NCBI RefSeq assembly: GCF_001598335.1
Contig: NZ_BCYT01000004.1
Span: forward strand, 62,001-126,000
DNA from: Sphingobium abikonense NBRC 16140
GTDB lineage: Bacteria > Pseudomonadota > Alphaproteobacteria > Sphingomonadales > Sphingomonadaceae
Direction of reading: 5' to 3'
DNA length: 64,000 nucleotides
Made by a program: the position numbers and the translations under genes. Positions within the stretch are counted from its first letter, which is position 1. Every line of letters starts with the position of its first letter. The notes under the pieces were generated by a model that had not been told where the DNA came from, ran no database searches, and saw only the letters and a list, made by a program, of their open reading frames with translations. Positions 1 to 8,684 of the stretch are shown here, in pieces.

Positions 1-614
1 CGAGGCTTGAATCGGCGCGACCCGATGAAGGCGGCTGGTGTATCCGGACGTCTCAGGGCGTCGTGCAATGTGGGCTGCTGGTCAATGCTGCCGGCGCTTG
101 GGCGGATGATGTCGCCATCCGCAGCGGCGTCGCACCCATCGGCATCACGCCCCTGCGCCGCACTGTGGTGCAATTGAGCGTGCCCGCCATGCCATCGGCC
201 GACCTGCCGCTCATCATGGATTTGCGGGCAGGATTCTATTTCAAGCCGGAAGGACCGGGTCGCGTCTGGCTGACCCCGCATGATGAAGCTCCGTCGCCGC
301 CATGCGACGCCGCGCCCGAGGAATTGGCAGTGGCGCAGGCGGTCGCCCGGTTCGAGGAGGTGGTGGACTGGCCGGTCGAACGGATTGAGCATCGCTGGGC
401 GGGTCTGCGCAGCTTTGCGCCCGATCGCGCGCCGGTTTATGGGGCCGACCCCGCGCAGCCTAACTTTTTCTGGTTCGCCGGGCAGGGGGGGTTTGGCATC
501 CAGACTGCACCGGCCGCCGCGCTTCTGGGGCAGGCGCTAATCACGCAGTCGCCATTGCCGCCCGCAATTTCCAGCCTGCCTGTCGACCTGTACCGGCCCC
601 AGCGTTTCCGCTGA
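1..614 (+). CDS. FAD-dependent oxidoreductase of the D-amino-acid oxidase (DAO) family, 3' part
   Basis: The reading frame is open from the left window edge (first complete codon at base 3) to a TGA at 614, so the N-terminus with its FAD-binding Rossmann fold lies outside. The visible part has NAAGAWADD, typical of the DAO/glycine oxidase fold, and a C-terminal block RSFAPDRAPVYG followed by WFAGQGGFGIQTAPA, the usual FAD-contacting end of this family. These enzymes oxidise amines or amino acids to imines and pass electrons to FAD. The substrate cannot be read from this fragment. It ends directly against the convergent ubiG stop. Confidence 0.85.
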   Translation, partial: RLESARPDEGGWCIRTSQGVVQCGLLVNAAGAWADDVAIRSGVAPIGITPLRRTVVQLSVPAMPSADLPLIMDLRAGFYFKPEGPGRVWLTPHDEAPSPPCDAAPEELAVAQAVARFEEVVDWPVERIEHRWAGLRSFAPDRAPVYGADPAQPNFFWFAGQGGFGIQTAPAAALLGQALITQSPLPPAISSLPVDLYRPQRFR

Positions 615-1349
615 TCAGCCCTTGTGCCGCGCGGTTAGCAGATAATTGATCGCCTTGTTCGCGGACAGGGCAAAGCCGCGCGCGGGATCGAAACTCAATC
701 CGCTGCTGTCGATGACCTCCAGCCCCGCGTCGTCCAGCAATGCGGTCAGTTCGTCGGGGGTCAGAAATTTGTCCCAGTCATGTGTCCCTTTCGGAATCCC
801 GCCAATGCTTTCGCCCACGGTAATCATGGCGATGCGCGACAATGGCGTCCGGTTGGGCGTGGACAGGATGAGCAGCCCGTCAGGCGAAACCTTGCTCGCC
901 AGCGCGCGCACGAACGCGGCCGGATCGGCGACATGCTCGATAACCTCCATCGACGTCACCAGGTCAAAACCGCTTTCCGCCAGCTCTTCCACCGGCGTGG
1001 CGCGATAGTCGATGGTCAGCCCATGCCCTTTGGCATGACCCAGCGCCGCCGCGATATTTTCCGGCGCCGCATCCAGCCCCGTGACCGACGCGCCCAGCCG
1101 GGCAAGCGGTTCCGTCAGCAGCCCGGCACCGCACCCGACATCCAGGGCAGATTTGCCTTCCAATGGTCGGAAGGCCTTTTCCTGCCCTGGCCAATGCTGG
1201 TCGATGGCAGCGCGAATATAGCGCAGCCGCACGGGATTGAGCTTATGAAGCATCGCGCTCGATCCCCGCGGGTCCCACCAATCGGCGGCCATCGCCCCGA
1301 AATGCGCCGCTTCCTTTGGATCGATCGTCGCTTGAATACCGTCAGCCAT
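615..1349 (-). CDS. ubiG: Ubiquinone biosynthesis O-methyltransferase UbiG
   Basis: A 244-residue SAM-dependent methyltransferase that carries out O-methylation steps of ubiquinone synthesis. The sequence has the UbiG N-terminal signature HFGAMAADWWDP, then LNPVRLRYI, motif I DVGCGAGLLTEPLARLGA, and MEVIEHVADP. Length matches the family (about 240). I chose the ATG at 1349 because GAAGG lies about 6 bases upstream. In-frame ATGs at 1361 and 1403 have weaker ribosome sites and would add residues unlike UbiG. It is divergent from lysC, and the 220 bases between them hold both promoters. Confidence 0.92.
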   Translation of the reverse strand: MADGIQATIDPKEAAHFGAMAADWWDPRGSSAMLHKLNPVRLRYIRAAIDQHWPGQEKAFRPLEGKSALDVGCGAGLLTEPLARLGASVTGLDAAPENIAAALGHAKGHGLTIDYRATPVEELAESGFDLVTSMEVIEHVADPAAFVRALASKVSPDGLLILSTPNRTPLSRIAMITVGESIGGIPKGTHDWDKFLTPDELTALLDDAGLEVIDSSGLSFDPARGFALSANKAINYLLTARHKG

Positions 1350-1569
1350 ATCTACCTTCATCTGCGGACAACGCGCTTCTAGCAGCCGGCGCGCCAGCGG
1401 CAAAGCGACGGTTGGCCGTAGCGAGGCTGGCGTTTGATCGGGCGAATGTCATGGGCGGCTCGACGATCTTGGGGATTACTTGCCATATCCGCCGCGACTG
1501 CTAATAGAGGCGCCGTTTTGCCCCTTTGGGACATATTCTTTCACATTTACGGCAAGGTTCGGCACACAA

Positions 1570-2835
1570 ATGGCGCGCATCGTGATGAAATTCGGCGGCA
1601 CCTCCATGGCGGGGATGGAGCGAATTCGCAATGTTGCCGCGCGCGTCAAATATGTCGCGAGCCAGGGGCATGAGGTCGCGGTCGTCGTCTCCGCCATGGC
1701 TGGTGAAACGGATCGCCTTGTCGGCTTTTGCAAGGAAGCCTCAGCCCTTTACGACCCGGCCGAATATGACGTCGTCGTGGCCTCGGGCGAGCAGGTGACG
1801 AGCGGCCTCCTTGCGATGACGTTGAAGGCGATGGGCGTGGACGCGCGCAGTTGGCTGGGCTGGCAATTGCCAATCCGCACGATCGAGGCGCATGCCAAGG
1901 CGCGCATTTCGACTATCGAAACCGACGCGCTGGTGGCTGCGATGCAGGCTGGGCAGGTCGCGGTCATCCCCGGATTTCAGGGTATGATGGGCGATGGCCG
2001 GGTATCGACGCTGGGGCGTGGCGGGTCCGACACGTCGGCGGTCGCGGTGGCGGCGGCGATCAAGGCCGATCGCTGCGACATTTATACCGACGTGGACGGC
2101 GTCTACACCACCGACCCGCGCATCGTCGCTCGCGCCCGCAAGCTCGACCTTGTCACCTATGAGGAGATGCTGGAACTGGCTTCGGTCGGCGCAAAGGTGC
2201 TCCAGACCCGCTCGGTCGGCCTCGCCATGAAGGAAGGCGTGGTCGTGCAGGTGCTTTCTTCCTTCGATGAACCCACCCAGGATGACCTTCCCGGCACGCT
2301 GATCGTGAGCGACGAGGACCTGGAAGCCAAGCTCAAGGAAACGAAGATGGAACGTCAGCTCATCACCGGCATCGCTCATGACAAGAATGAGGCGAAGATC
2401 ATCGTCACGCGCGTTCCCGACAAGCCGGGTGCGGTGGCGAGCATCTTCACGCCGCTGGCGGATGCGGCGATCAATGTCGACATGATCATCCAGAATGACA
2501 GCAAGGACACGGAAGAAACCGACGTGACCTTCACCGTGCCGCGCGCCGACCTGGCGCGCAGCGTCGACATTCTGGAGGCGCGCCAGGAAGAGATCGGCTT
2601 TCGCCGCATCATCACCGACACCGAAGTCGCCAAGATCAGCGTCGTGGGCGTCGGCATGCGCAGCCATGCGGGCGTCGCGGCCACGATGTTCAAGACGCTG
2701 GCCGATCGTGGCATCAATATCGAGGCGATCTCCACCAGCGAGATCAAGGTCAGCGTGCTGATCGACGAGGATGAAACTGAACTGGCGGTGCGTGTCCTGC
2801 ACACCGCCTACGGGCTCGATGCCGCTGCGGCCTGA
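1570..2835 (+). CDS. lysC: Aspartate kinase
   Basis: Aspartokinase of 421 residues, which phosphorylates aspartate as the first step to lysine, threonine, methionine and diaminopimelate. It begins with MARIVMKFGGTSMAG (the KFGGTS kinase motif) and contains STLGRGGSDTSAV in the amino acid kinase domain. Two C-terminal ACT domains follow (from roughly residues 265 and 345), which suggests feedback control by lysine and/or threonine. The frame stays open upstream to 1480, but the 30 extra residues look unlike the family, so the start is placed at 1570. It stands alone, ending in a stretch occupied by a dispersed repeat. Confidence 0.95.
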   Translation: MARIVMKFGGTSMAGMERIRNVAARVKYVASQGHEVAVVVSAMAGETDRLVGFCKEASALYDPAEYDVVVASGEQVTSGLLAMTLKAMGVDARSWLGWQLPIRTIEAHAKARISTIETDALVAAMQAGQVAVIPGFQGMMGDGRVSTLGRGGSDTSAVAVAAAIKADRCDIYTDVDGVYTTDPRIVARARKLDLVTYEEMLELASVGAKVLQTRSVGLAMKEGVVVQVLSSFDEPTQDDLPGTLIVSDEDLEAKLKETKMERQLITGIAHDKNEAKIIVTRVPDKPGAVASIFTPLADAAINVDMIIQNDSKDTEETDVTFTVPRADLARSVDILEARQEEIGFRRIITDTEVAKISVVGVGMRSHAGVAATMFKTLADRGINIEAISTSEIKVSVLIDEDETELAVRVLHTAYGLDAAAA

Positions 2836-2855
2836 TCTTCCCCCTTTACTAAACG

Positions 2856-2944
2856 CGTCATTCCCGCGAAGGCGGGTTTCCATCTCACATCCCATCCCCG
2901 GTCGCAGCGCCGGGAGGTGGATCCCTGCGTGCGTGGGGATGACG
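2856..2944. repeat. Dispersed palindromic repeat (REP-like)
   Basis: An 89-base element with complementary ends: CGTCATTCCCG on the left and TGGGGATGACG on the right. An inner hairpin CCCGC-GAA-GGCGGG lies near the left end. The wording (CGTCATTCCCGCGAAGGCGG ... GGATCCCTGCG ... GGGGATGACG) is that of a repeat scattered between genes in many alphaproteobacteria, recalled from general knowledge. It fills most of the gap between lysC and the next gene and ends 17 bases before that gene's start. It may act as a transcription terminator or mRNA stabiliser for lysC. Confidence 0.75.
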
Positions 2945-2961
2945 ACAAGAAGTATAGAGAC

Positions 2962-3975
2962 ATGACCACCGCCAAACTCGCCTCCCTCATGGCTCGCGGC
3001 ACGGATTTTCTGGGCTGCGAAACCGCTATCCTTTGCGGCGCGATGAGCTGGGTCAGCGAACGCAATCTGGTCGCGGCGATATCCAATGCCGGCGGCTTTG
3101 GCGTGATCGCCTGCGGGGCGATGACCCCGGAGCTTCTGGATGCGGAGATCGCGGCGACCAAGGCGCTGACCGACCGTCCATTCGGCGTCAACCTCATCAC
3201 CATGCATCCCCAGCTGTTCGACCTGATCGACGTTTGCGCGCGCCATGATGTCGGCCATGTCGTGCTGGCCGGCGGCTTGCCGCCCAAGGGCAGCGTCGAG
3301 GCGATCAAGCAAAAGGGCGCGAAACTGATCTGCTTCGCGCCCGCGCTCAGCCTGGCCAAGAAGCTGGTGCGATCGGGCGTCGACGCGCTCGTGGTCGAAG
3401 GCATGGAGGCCGGCGGTCATATCGGCCCTGTTTCCACCAGTGTGCTGGCGCAGGAAATCCTGCCAGACATGGCAGGGCAGGTGCCCGTCTTTGTCGCGGG
3501 CGGCATCGGTCGGGGCGAGGCGATTGCCGCCTATCTGGAAATGGGGGCGGCGGGCGTGCAGCTTGGCACCCGTTTCGCCTGCGCGACCGAAAGCATCGCG
3601 CACCCCAATTTCAAGAAAGCCTTTTTCCGCGCTTCCGCGCGCGACGCAGTGGCCAGCGTCCAGATTGACGCCCGGCTGCCCGTCATCCCGGTCCGCGCGC
3701 TCAAAAATGCCGGCACGGAAAGCTTCACCGCCAAGCAGCGGGAAGTGGCGAACCTGCTCGACAGCGGCACCATCGAAATGATGGAGGCGCAATTGCAGAT
3801 CGAACATTATTGGGCGGGCGCCTTGCGCCGCGCGGTGATCGATGGCGATGTCGAAGGGGGGTCGCTGATGGCGGGTCAATCGGTCGGGATGGTGACGAAG
3901 GAGGAACCCGTAGCCAGCATCATCGCGCAACTGATGGAAGAGGCCGCGCGGGCACTGGCGCGGCGAACTGCCTGA
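2962..3975 (+). CDS. NAD(P)H-dependent flavin oxidoreductase / nitronate monooxygenase family
   Basis: A 337-residue FMN-binding TIM-barrel protein of the 2-nitropropane dioxygenase family. Visible family features are the N-terminal IL(C)GAMSWVSERNLVAAIS, FGVNL, the motif EGMEAGGHIGPVST containing the catalytic-region histidine, and the phosphate-binding VFVAGGIGRGEAI followed by GAAGVQLGTRF. The family includes nitronate monooxygenases and enoyl reductases (FabK), and sequence alone does not settle which activity applies. The start at 2962 follows AAGAAG. Upstream in-frame codons to 2917 fall inside the repeat and are unlikely to be translated. Confidence 0.88.
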   Translation: MTTAKLASLMARGTDFLGCETAILCGAMSWVSERNLVAAISNAGGFGVIACGAMTPELLDAEIAATKALTDRPFGVNLITMHPQLFDLIDVCARHDVGHVVLAGGLPPKGSVEAIKQKGAKLICFAPALSLAKKLVRSGVDALVVEGMEAGGHIGPVSTSVLAQEILPDMAGQVPVFVAGGIGRGEAIAAYLEMGAAGVQLGTRFACATESIAHPNFKKAFFRASARDAVASVQIDARLPVIPVRALKNAGTESFTAKQREVANLLDSGTIEMMEAQLQIEHYWAGALRRAVIDGDVEGGSLMAGQSVGMVTKEEPVASIIAQLMEEAARALARRTA

Positions 3976-4061
3976 AACCTTGCGGTAAACCGAGTGTTGG
4001 GCATATTCCCCTCAAGTCCACTGCCCGGCATGACCGGCCTGTCTTCCTCTCGGAGAATGTG

Positions 4062-5036
4062 ATGTTCGTCTCGCGCCGACTATTAGGCCGGATTTCGCTG
4101 GTGTCGCTGGCGGTTCTTGCCGCCTGTTCGACACCGCCGCCACCGCCGCCACCCACACCGCCTCCCGTCGTGGTGCCGACCGTGCGTCCTGTGCCACCGG
4201 ACAATGCCGCGGAAGGCATGTCTATCCCGACCAAGGATGAAGACGGAAAATATCTGACCGCCAACCGGGGCGTCACGTCCAACACCGCGCTTTGGCATGT
4301 CCGCATGGCGCTTAACGTCGCGGCGCTCAACTGCGACAAATATGGGGCGACCGCGCGCAACCAGTATAACCAGATATTGTCGGTCCATGGTCAGGTGCTC
4401 AAGACCGCCAACGCGGCCGTGGATCGCAACTACAAGGTCGCCTATGGCAATGCGGCGATCGGATCGCGCGAGCGGCTCAACACCGTCGTGTATAATTTCT
4501 TCGCCCTGCCGCCGGTCATCAAGCATTTTTGTCCGGTCGCCGTGACCGTAGGCGCGAAGGTGCTTTCGACGCCCTCTTCGCAATTGCTGCTAATGGCGCC
4601 GAAATGGCTGGAGGAACTGGAAAAGCCGTTTCAGGAATTTTACGCCGCCTATGAGGATTATCTGCGGCGGCTGGCTGAATGGCAGTCGCGCTTTGGCGCG
4701 ACGGTGACGGTCATCGTGTCGCCGACGCCTTTGCCCCCACCGCCCAAGCCGCCGGGGGAAGCGCCGCCGCCGGGATGGCAGCCGAGCTATACAAGCGCGC
4801 TCGAAGCGACAGCGCCGCCACCTGATGACGCGGCGGGGACTGTCCCGTCGTCCTCAACCGTGCAGCCTTTGCCGGGCGCCACTGGTGCGGAGGTTCCGTC
4901 CTCAGCGACCGTGCAGCCTCTGCCGCCGTCCTCATCTAGCGCGATCAGCGGGCCGCCCGCGCCCGCGCGGACCTTGCCGGAGAATAGCGCTCCGCCACGT
5001 CTGGAAGTCCAGCCCTTGCCGACGACCGGCGAGTAG
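4062..5036 (+). CDS. Proline-rich lipoprotein of unknown function
   Basis: I do not recognise a named family. The 324-residue product starts at an ATG preceded by CGGAG at a good distance. It has a lipoprotein signal, basic MFVSRRLLGR then a hydrophobic stretch ending in the lipobox LAAC with Cys22. A run of prolines follows (about residues 25-35), then a mostly helical middle of about 170 residues with cysteines at CDKYG and HFCPV. The tail is rich in Pro, Ser and Ala and carries three QPLP repeats (two STVQPLP/ATVQPLP copies and a terminal EVQPLP). It is probably anchored to the outer or inner membrane. It stops 5 bases from the convergent HxlR gene. Confidence 0.75.
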   Translation: MFVSRRLLGRISLVSLAVLAACSTPPPPPPPTPPPVVVPTVRPVPPDNAAEGMSIPTKDEDGKYLTANRGVTSNTALWHVRMALNVAALNCDKYGATARNQYNQILSVHGQVLKTANAAVDRNYKVAYGNAAIGSRERLNTVVYNFFALPPVIKHFCPVAVTVGAKVLSTPSSQLLLMAPKWLEELEKPFQEFYAAYEDYLRRLAEWQSRFGATVTVIVSPTPLPPPPKPPGEAPPPGWQPSYTSALEATAPPPDDAAGTVPSSSTVQPLPGATGAEVPSSATVQPLPPSSSSAISGPPAPARTLPENSAPPRLEVQPLPTTGE

Positions 5037-5041
5037 GGGTA

Positions 5042-5476
5042 TCAGCCGCGCGCGTCGAACCGGACGCGCGCGGCTTCCACCATGTCGAGATTGCGCTCGG
5101 CCCAGACCCAGACGCCGCAAAAGGCTGCGCTCAGGCTATTGCCAAGCGGCGTCAGCGCATAATCAACGCGCGGGGGCACCACGGGGTGAACGGTTCGGGT
5201 GAGCAGTCCGTCCCGTTCCATCTGACGCAACGTCTGGGTCAGCATCTTCTGGCTGATGCCGTCGACCGCCCGCCCGATCTGCGTGAAGCGCAGCGTGCCT
5301 TTTTCCTCGAGCAGTTCTAGGATCAACATGGTCCATTTGTCGGCGACTCGGCCGATCAATTGGTTGACGAGTCGCTCCACCCGCGGATCGATATCGCTGG
5401 GCGGAACGGCATCCAGATAGCGCTTCGCCTCAGAAATTTCCGCTGCATCGAACCGACTTTCCAAAGATTTTGCCAT
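5042..5476 (-). CDS. HxlR-family transcriptional regulator
   Basis: A 144-residue winged-helix regulator with the HxlR core: LIGRVADKWTMLILELL, RFTQIGRAVDGISQKMLTQT, LRQMERDGLLTR, and the wing ending VDYALTPLGNSL. HxlR proteins usually sense electrophiles, oxidants or aromatic compounds and repress an adjacent oxidoreductase gene. The start at 5476 has GGAAGG immediately upstream, and the longer frame to 5542 lacks such a site. It is divergent from a short-chain dehydrogenase, with a palindrome in the shared 98-base gap, so it probably controls that gene and itself. Confidence 0.92.
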   Translation of the reverse strand: MAKSLESRFDAAEISEAKRYLDAVPPSDIDPRVERLVNQLIGRVADKWTMLILELLEEKGTLRFTQIGRAVDGISQKMLTQTLRQMERDGLLTRTVHPVVPPRVDYALTPLGNSLSAAFCGVWVWAERNLDMVEAARVRFDARG

Positions 5477-5498
5477 TTCTAACCTTCCGGTGACTACC

Positions 5499-5512
5499 GC
5501 ACCATACGGTGC
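5499..5512. promoter_or_regulatory. Candidate HxlR operator
   Basis: A perfect inverted repeat GCACC-ATAC-GGTGC lies in the gap between the divergent HxlR regulator and dehydrogenase genes, 22 bases from the regulator start. Its symmetry and position fit a dimeric winged-helix repressor, but no binding data exist here. Confidence 0.45.
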
Positions 5513-5574
5513 CTTCTTCCCAAAAGAGAGCGTAGCGCGCAATTTGGCTCCAGACCAATTGGAAGGAGCCAGCC

Positions 5575-6312
5575 ATGCAATCGACAGGCAACACTATTCT
5601 CATCACCGGCGGTGGATCGGGCATCGGCGCAGCCTTGGCGCATGAATTTCATGAAGCAGGCAATCAGGTCATCATTGCCGGACGCCGTCAAGCCGCGCTC
5701 GATGCCGTCGTTGCCGATCATCCGGGCATGGCGGCGGTGACGCTCGATATGGAAGATGCAGCGTCGATTCCCGCCTTCGCGCAAAAGCTGATTGCTGATT
5801 TCCCGGAACTGAACGCGGTGGTGCTGAATGCGGGCATCATGGTGGCGGAGCAGCGGATCGACCTCGACATAGCGGAAGCAACGATCGCCACCAATCTGCT
5901 TGGCCCGATCAGGCTTGCCCACGCGCTGCTGCCGCATCTGCAAGCGCAGGCGGCCTCCGCTATCTTGACGGTATCGTCGGGCCTTGCCTTCGTCCCGTTG
6001 GCCGCGACGCCGACCTACAGTGCTACGAAGGCGGCCATTCACAGCTGGTCCATGTCTTTGCGGGCGCAGTTGCATGACAGCAGCGTAGAGGTGATCGAAA
6101 TCGTGCCGCCGGCAGTTCAGACAGACCTGATGCCCGGCCATGCGGAAAATCCCGACGCCCTGCCGCTGGCGGACTATATCGCTGAAACCATGGCGCTGCT
6201 CCGGCAGCAGCCCACGCCGCCCGAAATCCATGTCGAGCGCGTCAAATATCTGAGCGAAGCGGCCCAACGCGGGGAATTGGAAGACGTCTTCCGCACGCTC
6301 AATTCGCACTGA
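5575..6312 (+). CDS. Short-chain dehydrogenase/reductase (SDR)
   Basis: A classical SDR of 245 residues. The cofactor motif is ITGGGSGIGAALAHEF near residue 10, followed by NAGIM (the family NAG motif), the catalytic Ser in LTVSSGL, and YSATKAA with the catalytic Tyr and Lys. The arginine at the end of beta-2 (AGRRQ) suggests NADP(H). It resembles DltE/YdfG-like oxidoreductases, and the substrate is unknown. A strong GGAAGGAG ribosome site precedes the ATG. Divergence from an HxlR regulator suggests induction by a reactive aldehyde, quinone or similar stressor. Confidence 0.9.
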   Translation: MQSTGNTILITGGGSGIGAALAHEFHEAGNQVIIAGRRQAALDAVVADHPGMAAVTLDMEDAASIPAFAQKLIADFPELNAVVLNAGIMVAEQRIDLDIAEATIATNLLGPIRLAHALLPHLQAQAASAILTVSSGLAFVPLAATPTYSATKAAIHSWSMSLRAQLHDSSVEVIEIVPPAVQTDLMPGHAENPDALPLADYIAETMALLRQQPTPPEIHVERVKYLSEAAQRGELEDVFRTLNSH

Positions 6313-6380
6313 CGGTCTAAGCCGGGCGCGCGGTGCATGCCGCTGCAATCAATGCCCCTTTTGGAACCGGTCGCCCAGGC

Positions 6381-7259
6381 TCAGGCCTGGGCGGCGCCGT
6401 CTTCGGCCTGGCCTTGCAACGGGACGGGAGCCTTGAAGGTGTGCGTGACATAGGGGAAGGGGATTTCGATCCCCGCCTTGTCCAGCGCGGCCTTGATTGC
6501 GCGCACCACGCGGTCGCGGCTGTCATGCATGTCATAGGGCTTTGACCCTGCCCACCAGCGGACCAGAAAATCGATCGAACTGGAATTGAATTCGCGCGCG
6601 AAGATATCGATGCGACGATCCTGGTCGATGATATCGATGCCTTCCATAGCAGAGCGAATGACGTCGCGCGCCTGCTCCAGATCCGTGTCGTAGGATACGC
6701 CTACGACGATTTCATGCCGGCGCTGGGCGCCGTCGGTCAATATCTCCACCGGGTTCTTGAACAGGGTGGAATTGGGAACGATCGTCAGTTCGTTCGAGAG
6801 TTTGCGGACATGGGTTTCGCGCAGCGACACATGCTCGACACGGCCGATGATCCCTTCGCACTCGATAATGTCGCCGATGCGCATCTTCTTGCGGACCATG
6901 ATCAGGATGCCGGCCAGGAAATTCTGGAAAAAATCCTGGAAGGCAAAGCCGATCGCGATGGTGCCGATGCCCAGACCCGCGACCAGGCTGGCCGGCGTCA
7001 GGCCGGGCAGCACGACGGTTGCCGCGATGACAAGGCCGATCACCCATACGCCGATCGACACGACTGTATGGATCAATTGTTTCAGGCTTTCGCGGATCGA
7101 TGCCTTGCCGGTGACACGATCAACGATCCGGCGGGCGATGCGCGACACCACCCAGGTGATGAGCAGGATGACAAGCGCGATCACCATATTGGGCACCAGC
7201 GCGACAAAGCCCGCCCACATGCCCCATAATTGCTTGGCGAGAATATCGATCGCGGTCAT
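6381..7259 (-). CDS. Small-conductance mechanosensitive channel (MscS family)
   Basis: A 292-residue membrane channel that releases solutes on osmotic downshock. Three N-terminal hydrophobic segments span about residues 13-105. The pore-lining helix is glycine/alanine-rich (VAGLGIGTIAIGFAFQDFFQ), and the MscS beta-domain follows with GDIIECEGIIGRVEHVSLRE and IVPNSTLFKNPV. Length matches the short MscS type. A GGGGAAG ribosome site precedes the start. The gene is probably transcribed alone or with the downstream-facing sequence to 6312, which holds nothing recognisable. Confidence 0.93.
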   Translation of the reverse strand: MTAIDILAKQLWGMWAGFVALVPNMVIALVILLITWVVSRIARRIVDRVTGKASIRESLKQLIHTVVSIGVWVIGLVIAATVVLPGLTPASLVAGLGIGTIAIGFAFQDFFQNFLAGILIMVRKKMRIGDIIECEGIIGRVEHVSLRETHVRKLSNELTIVPNSTLFKNPVEILTDGAQRRHEIVVGVSYDTDLEQARDVIRSAMEGIDIIDQDRRIDIFAREFNSSSIDFLVRWWAGSKPYDMHDSRDRVVRAIKAALDKAGIEIPFPYVTHTFKAPVPLQGQAEDGAAQA

Positions 7260-7316
7260 TTCGCTTCCCCAATGGCTTGCATCAAGGGCGAACGGGCCAG
7301 CGGCGGATTTGATCCC

Positions 7317-8597
7317 TTATTGCGCCTTAGCGACCTCCACCGCATAGATGGCCGGGCTGCCTTCCATATTGCTGCGGAACACCAGCCACTTGCCATCGGG
7401 CGTGAAATGCTGGTTGGGCTCCAGCGTGTAATCATGACGCGACAGGTCTGCGAGCCTGTCGGTTTCCAGTGCGCCTGTTGCGATCAGTGCTCCGCCGTCC
7501 AACGTCTCGCGCGCCCGCGCGCCGTCATCCATCCGAGGGTGGAAGAGGCTGATATATTTTCCCTGATCATTGCCATCGCCTGAAAAGCTGGCATCGTTCG
7601 GGGACGAACTATAATGATAGCTTCCCTGTCCCGGCGCGATCCGCAGCCAGCGACGCGTGCCGTTCACCACGTCATGACCTGCCAGCCATCGCACGCCCTG
7701 CGGCTGGATGAGGTCGTACCAGATGGTGCGGCCGTCCGGCGCCCAATATTCATGCCCGGCGATTTCCCCTCGGAAGCGGCGTTGATGCACCTTGGTCTTT
7801 GCGCTGCCATCAGTGCGAATGGTCCAGATGCGATCCACCTTTTCCCATGGCCCTTCGTGACAATACATCAGCAGGTCGGGGTCCTTGGGAGAAAATTGCA
7901 CATGGTTCAGCCAGTCCTTCGACCGGGTGACGCTGCGGCGCTCCCCCGTGCGAATGTCGATGGTAAAGATTTCCATGGGCACGCCGGCGGCAAGCCGCGC
8001 CGCCATCCACTGTGACTTGGCCTGGGCAAAGCTAAGGGGGCGACCATCAGGGCCTGTGCCGCTATAGCTCGGCGACCCGGTCTTCGGGTCCCGGCGTCCC
8101 TGCGCAGCGATGGCAGGTGGCGGGGGTTCCAGTTCGACATGGCCGGCAAGACGCGTGTCGTCCGCGTTGATTGATTCGATCCGCCCGCCCGGCAGGTCGG
8201 CAATGCGCTTCCGCTTTCCGGTGTCGAGGTTGACGGACCAGACGATGGAAGAGCCTTCATTCTCCGCCGCGCCCGTTGGGTTGGTGGTATAATAAGCCAC
8301 CGGCTCGCGATTGCCGACGAACAACAGCCGGTCGATCTTTTCCTTCAGCACCAACTTCGTGCTCCAGTCGCTGACGCTGGCGACGCGGATCCCTTCCGGC
8401 GTCAGATAAACCATCCGCCGGCCATCGGGCGTGAAGGGGTTGTAATTGAAATATAGGGCATAATTGCCAGGCCTGTCATCCACACGCACGATGCGATGCC
8501 CGGTCGTGGCGTCGGTCCATTGCGCCGGCTGGGCGGAGGTTGCGATCGGCGCACTTGCCAGCGCCCAGCCGAGCCCCATCATCCATAGTCCTCGCAT
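7317..8597 (-). CDS. Oligogalacturonate lyase-like beta-propeller protein, exported
   Basis: A 426-residue protein with a signal peptide (MRGLWMMGLGWALASA... cleaved near AQPAQW) and repeated TolB/WD-like blades. LLMYCHEGPWEKVDRIW and the histidine-containing GEIAGHEYWAPDGRTIWYD are the hallmarks of polysaccharide lyase family 22, whose members cleave unsaturated digalacturonate and bind a metal through such histidines. Family members are often cytoplasmic, so the signal peptide is a point of interest. The start at 8597 follows GGGAGAG, and a longer frame to 8651 is less likely. No pectin-use genes lie beside it, so the substrate is uncertain. Confidence 0.75.
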   Translation of the reverse strand: MRGLWMMGLGWALASAPIATSAQPAQWTDATTGHRIVRVDDRPGNYALYFNYNPFTPDGRRMVYLTPEGIRVASVSDWSTKLVLKEKIDRLLFVGNREPVAYYTTNPTGAAENEGSSIVWSVNLDTGKRKRIADLPGGRIESINADDTRLAGHVELEPPPPAIAAQGRRDPKTGSPSYSGTGPDGRPLSFAQAKSQWMAARLAAGVPMEIFTIDIRTGERRSVTRSKDWLNHVQFSPKDPDLLMYCHEGPWEKVDRIWTIRTDGSAKTKVHQRRFRGEIAGHEYWAPDGRTIWYDLIQPQGVRWLAGHDVVNGTRRWLRIAPGQGSYHYSSSPNDASFSGDGNDQGKYISLFHPRMDDGARARETLDGGALIATGALETDRLADLSRHDYTLEPNQHFTPDGKWLVFRSNMEGSPAIYAVEVAKAQ

Positions 8598-8684
8598 CCC
8601 ACTCTCCCTGTTAATCATCAGGCGGGACGATGAACCATATATAGGGAACATGGCAAGGCTAAATGGCGGACGGACGACGCCCCG

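Noticed and set aside
1741-3930. A 729-codon open frame antisense to lysC and the flavoprotein gene
   Set aside because: It mirrors two well-identified genes in a GC-rich genome, has Arg/His-rich low-complexity translation and no recognisable domain.
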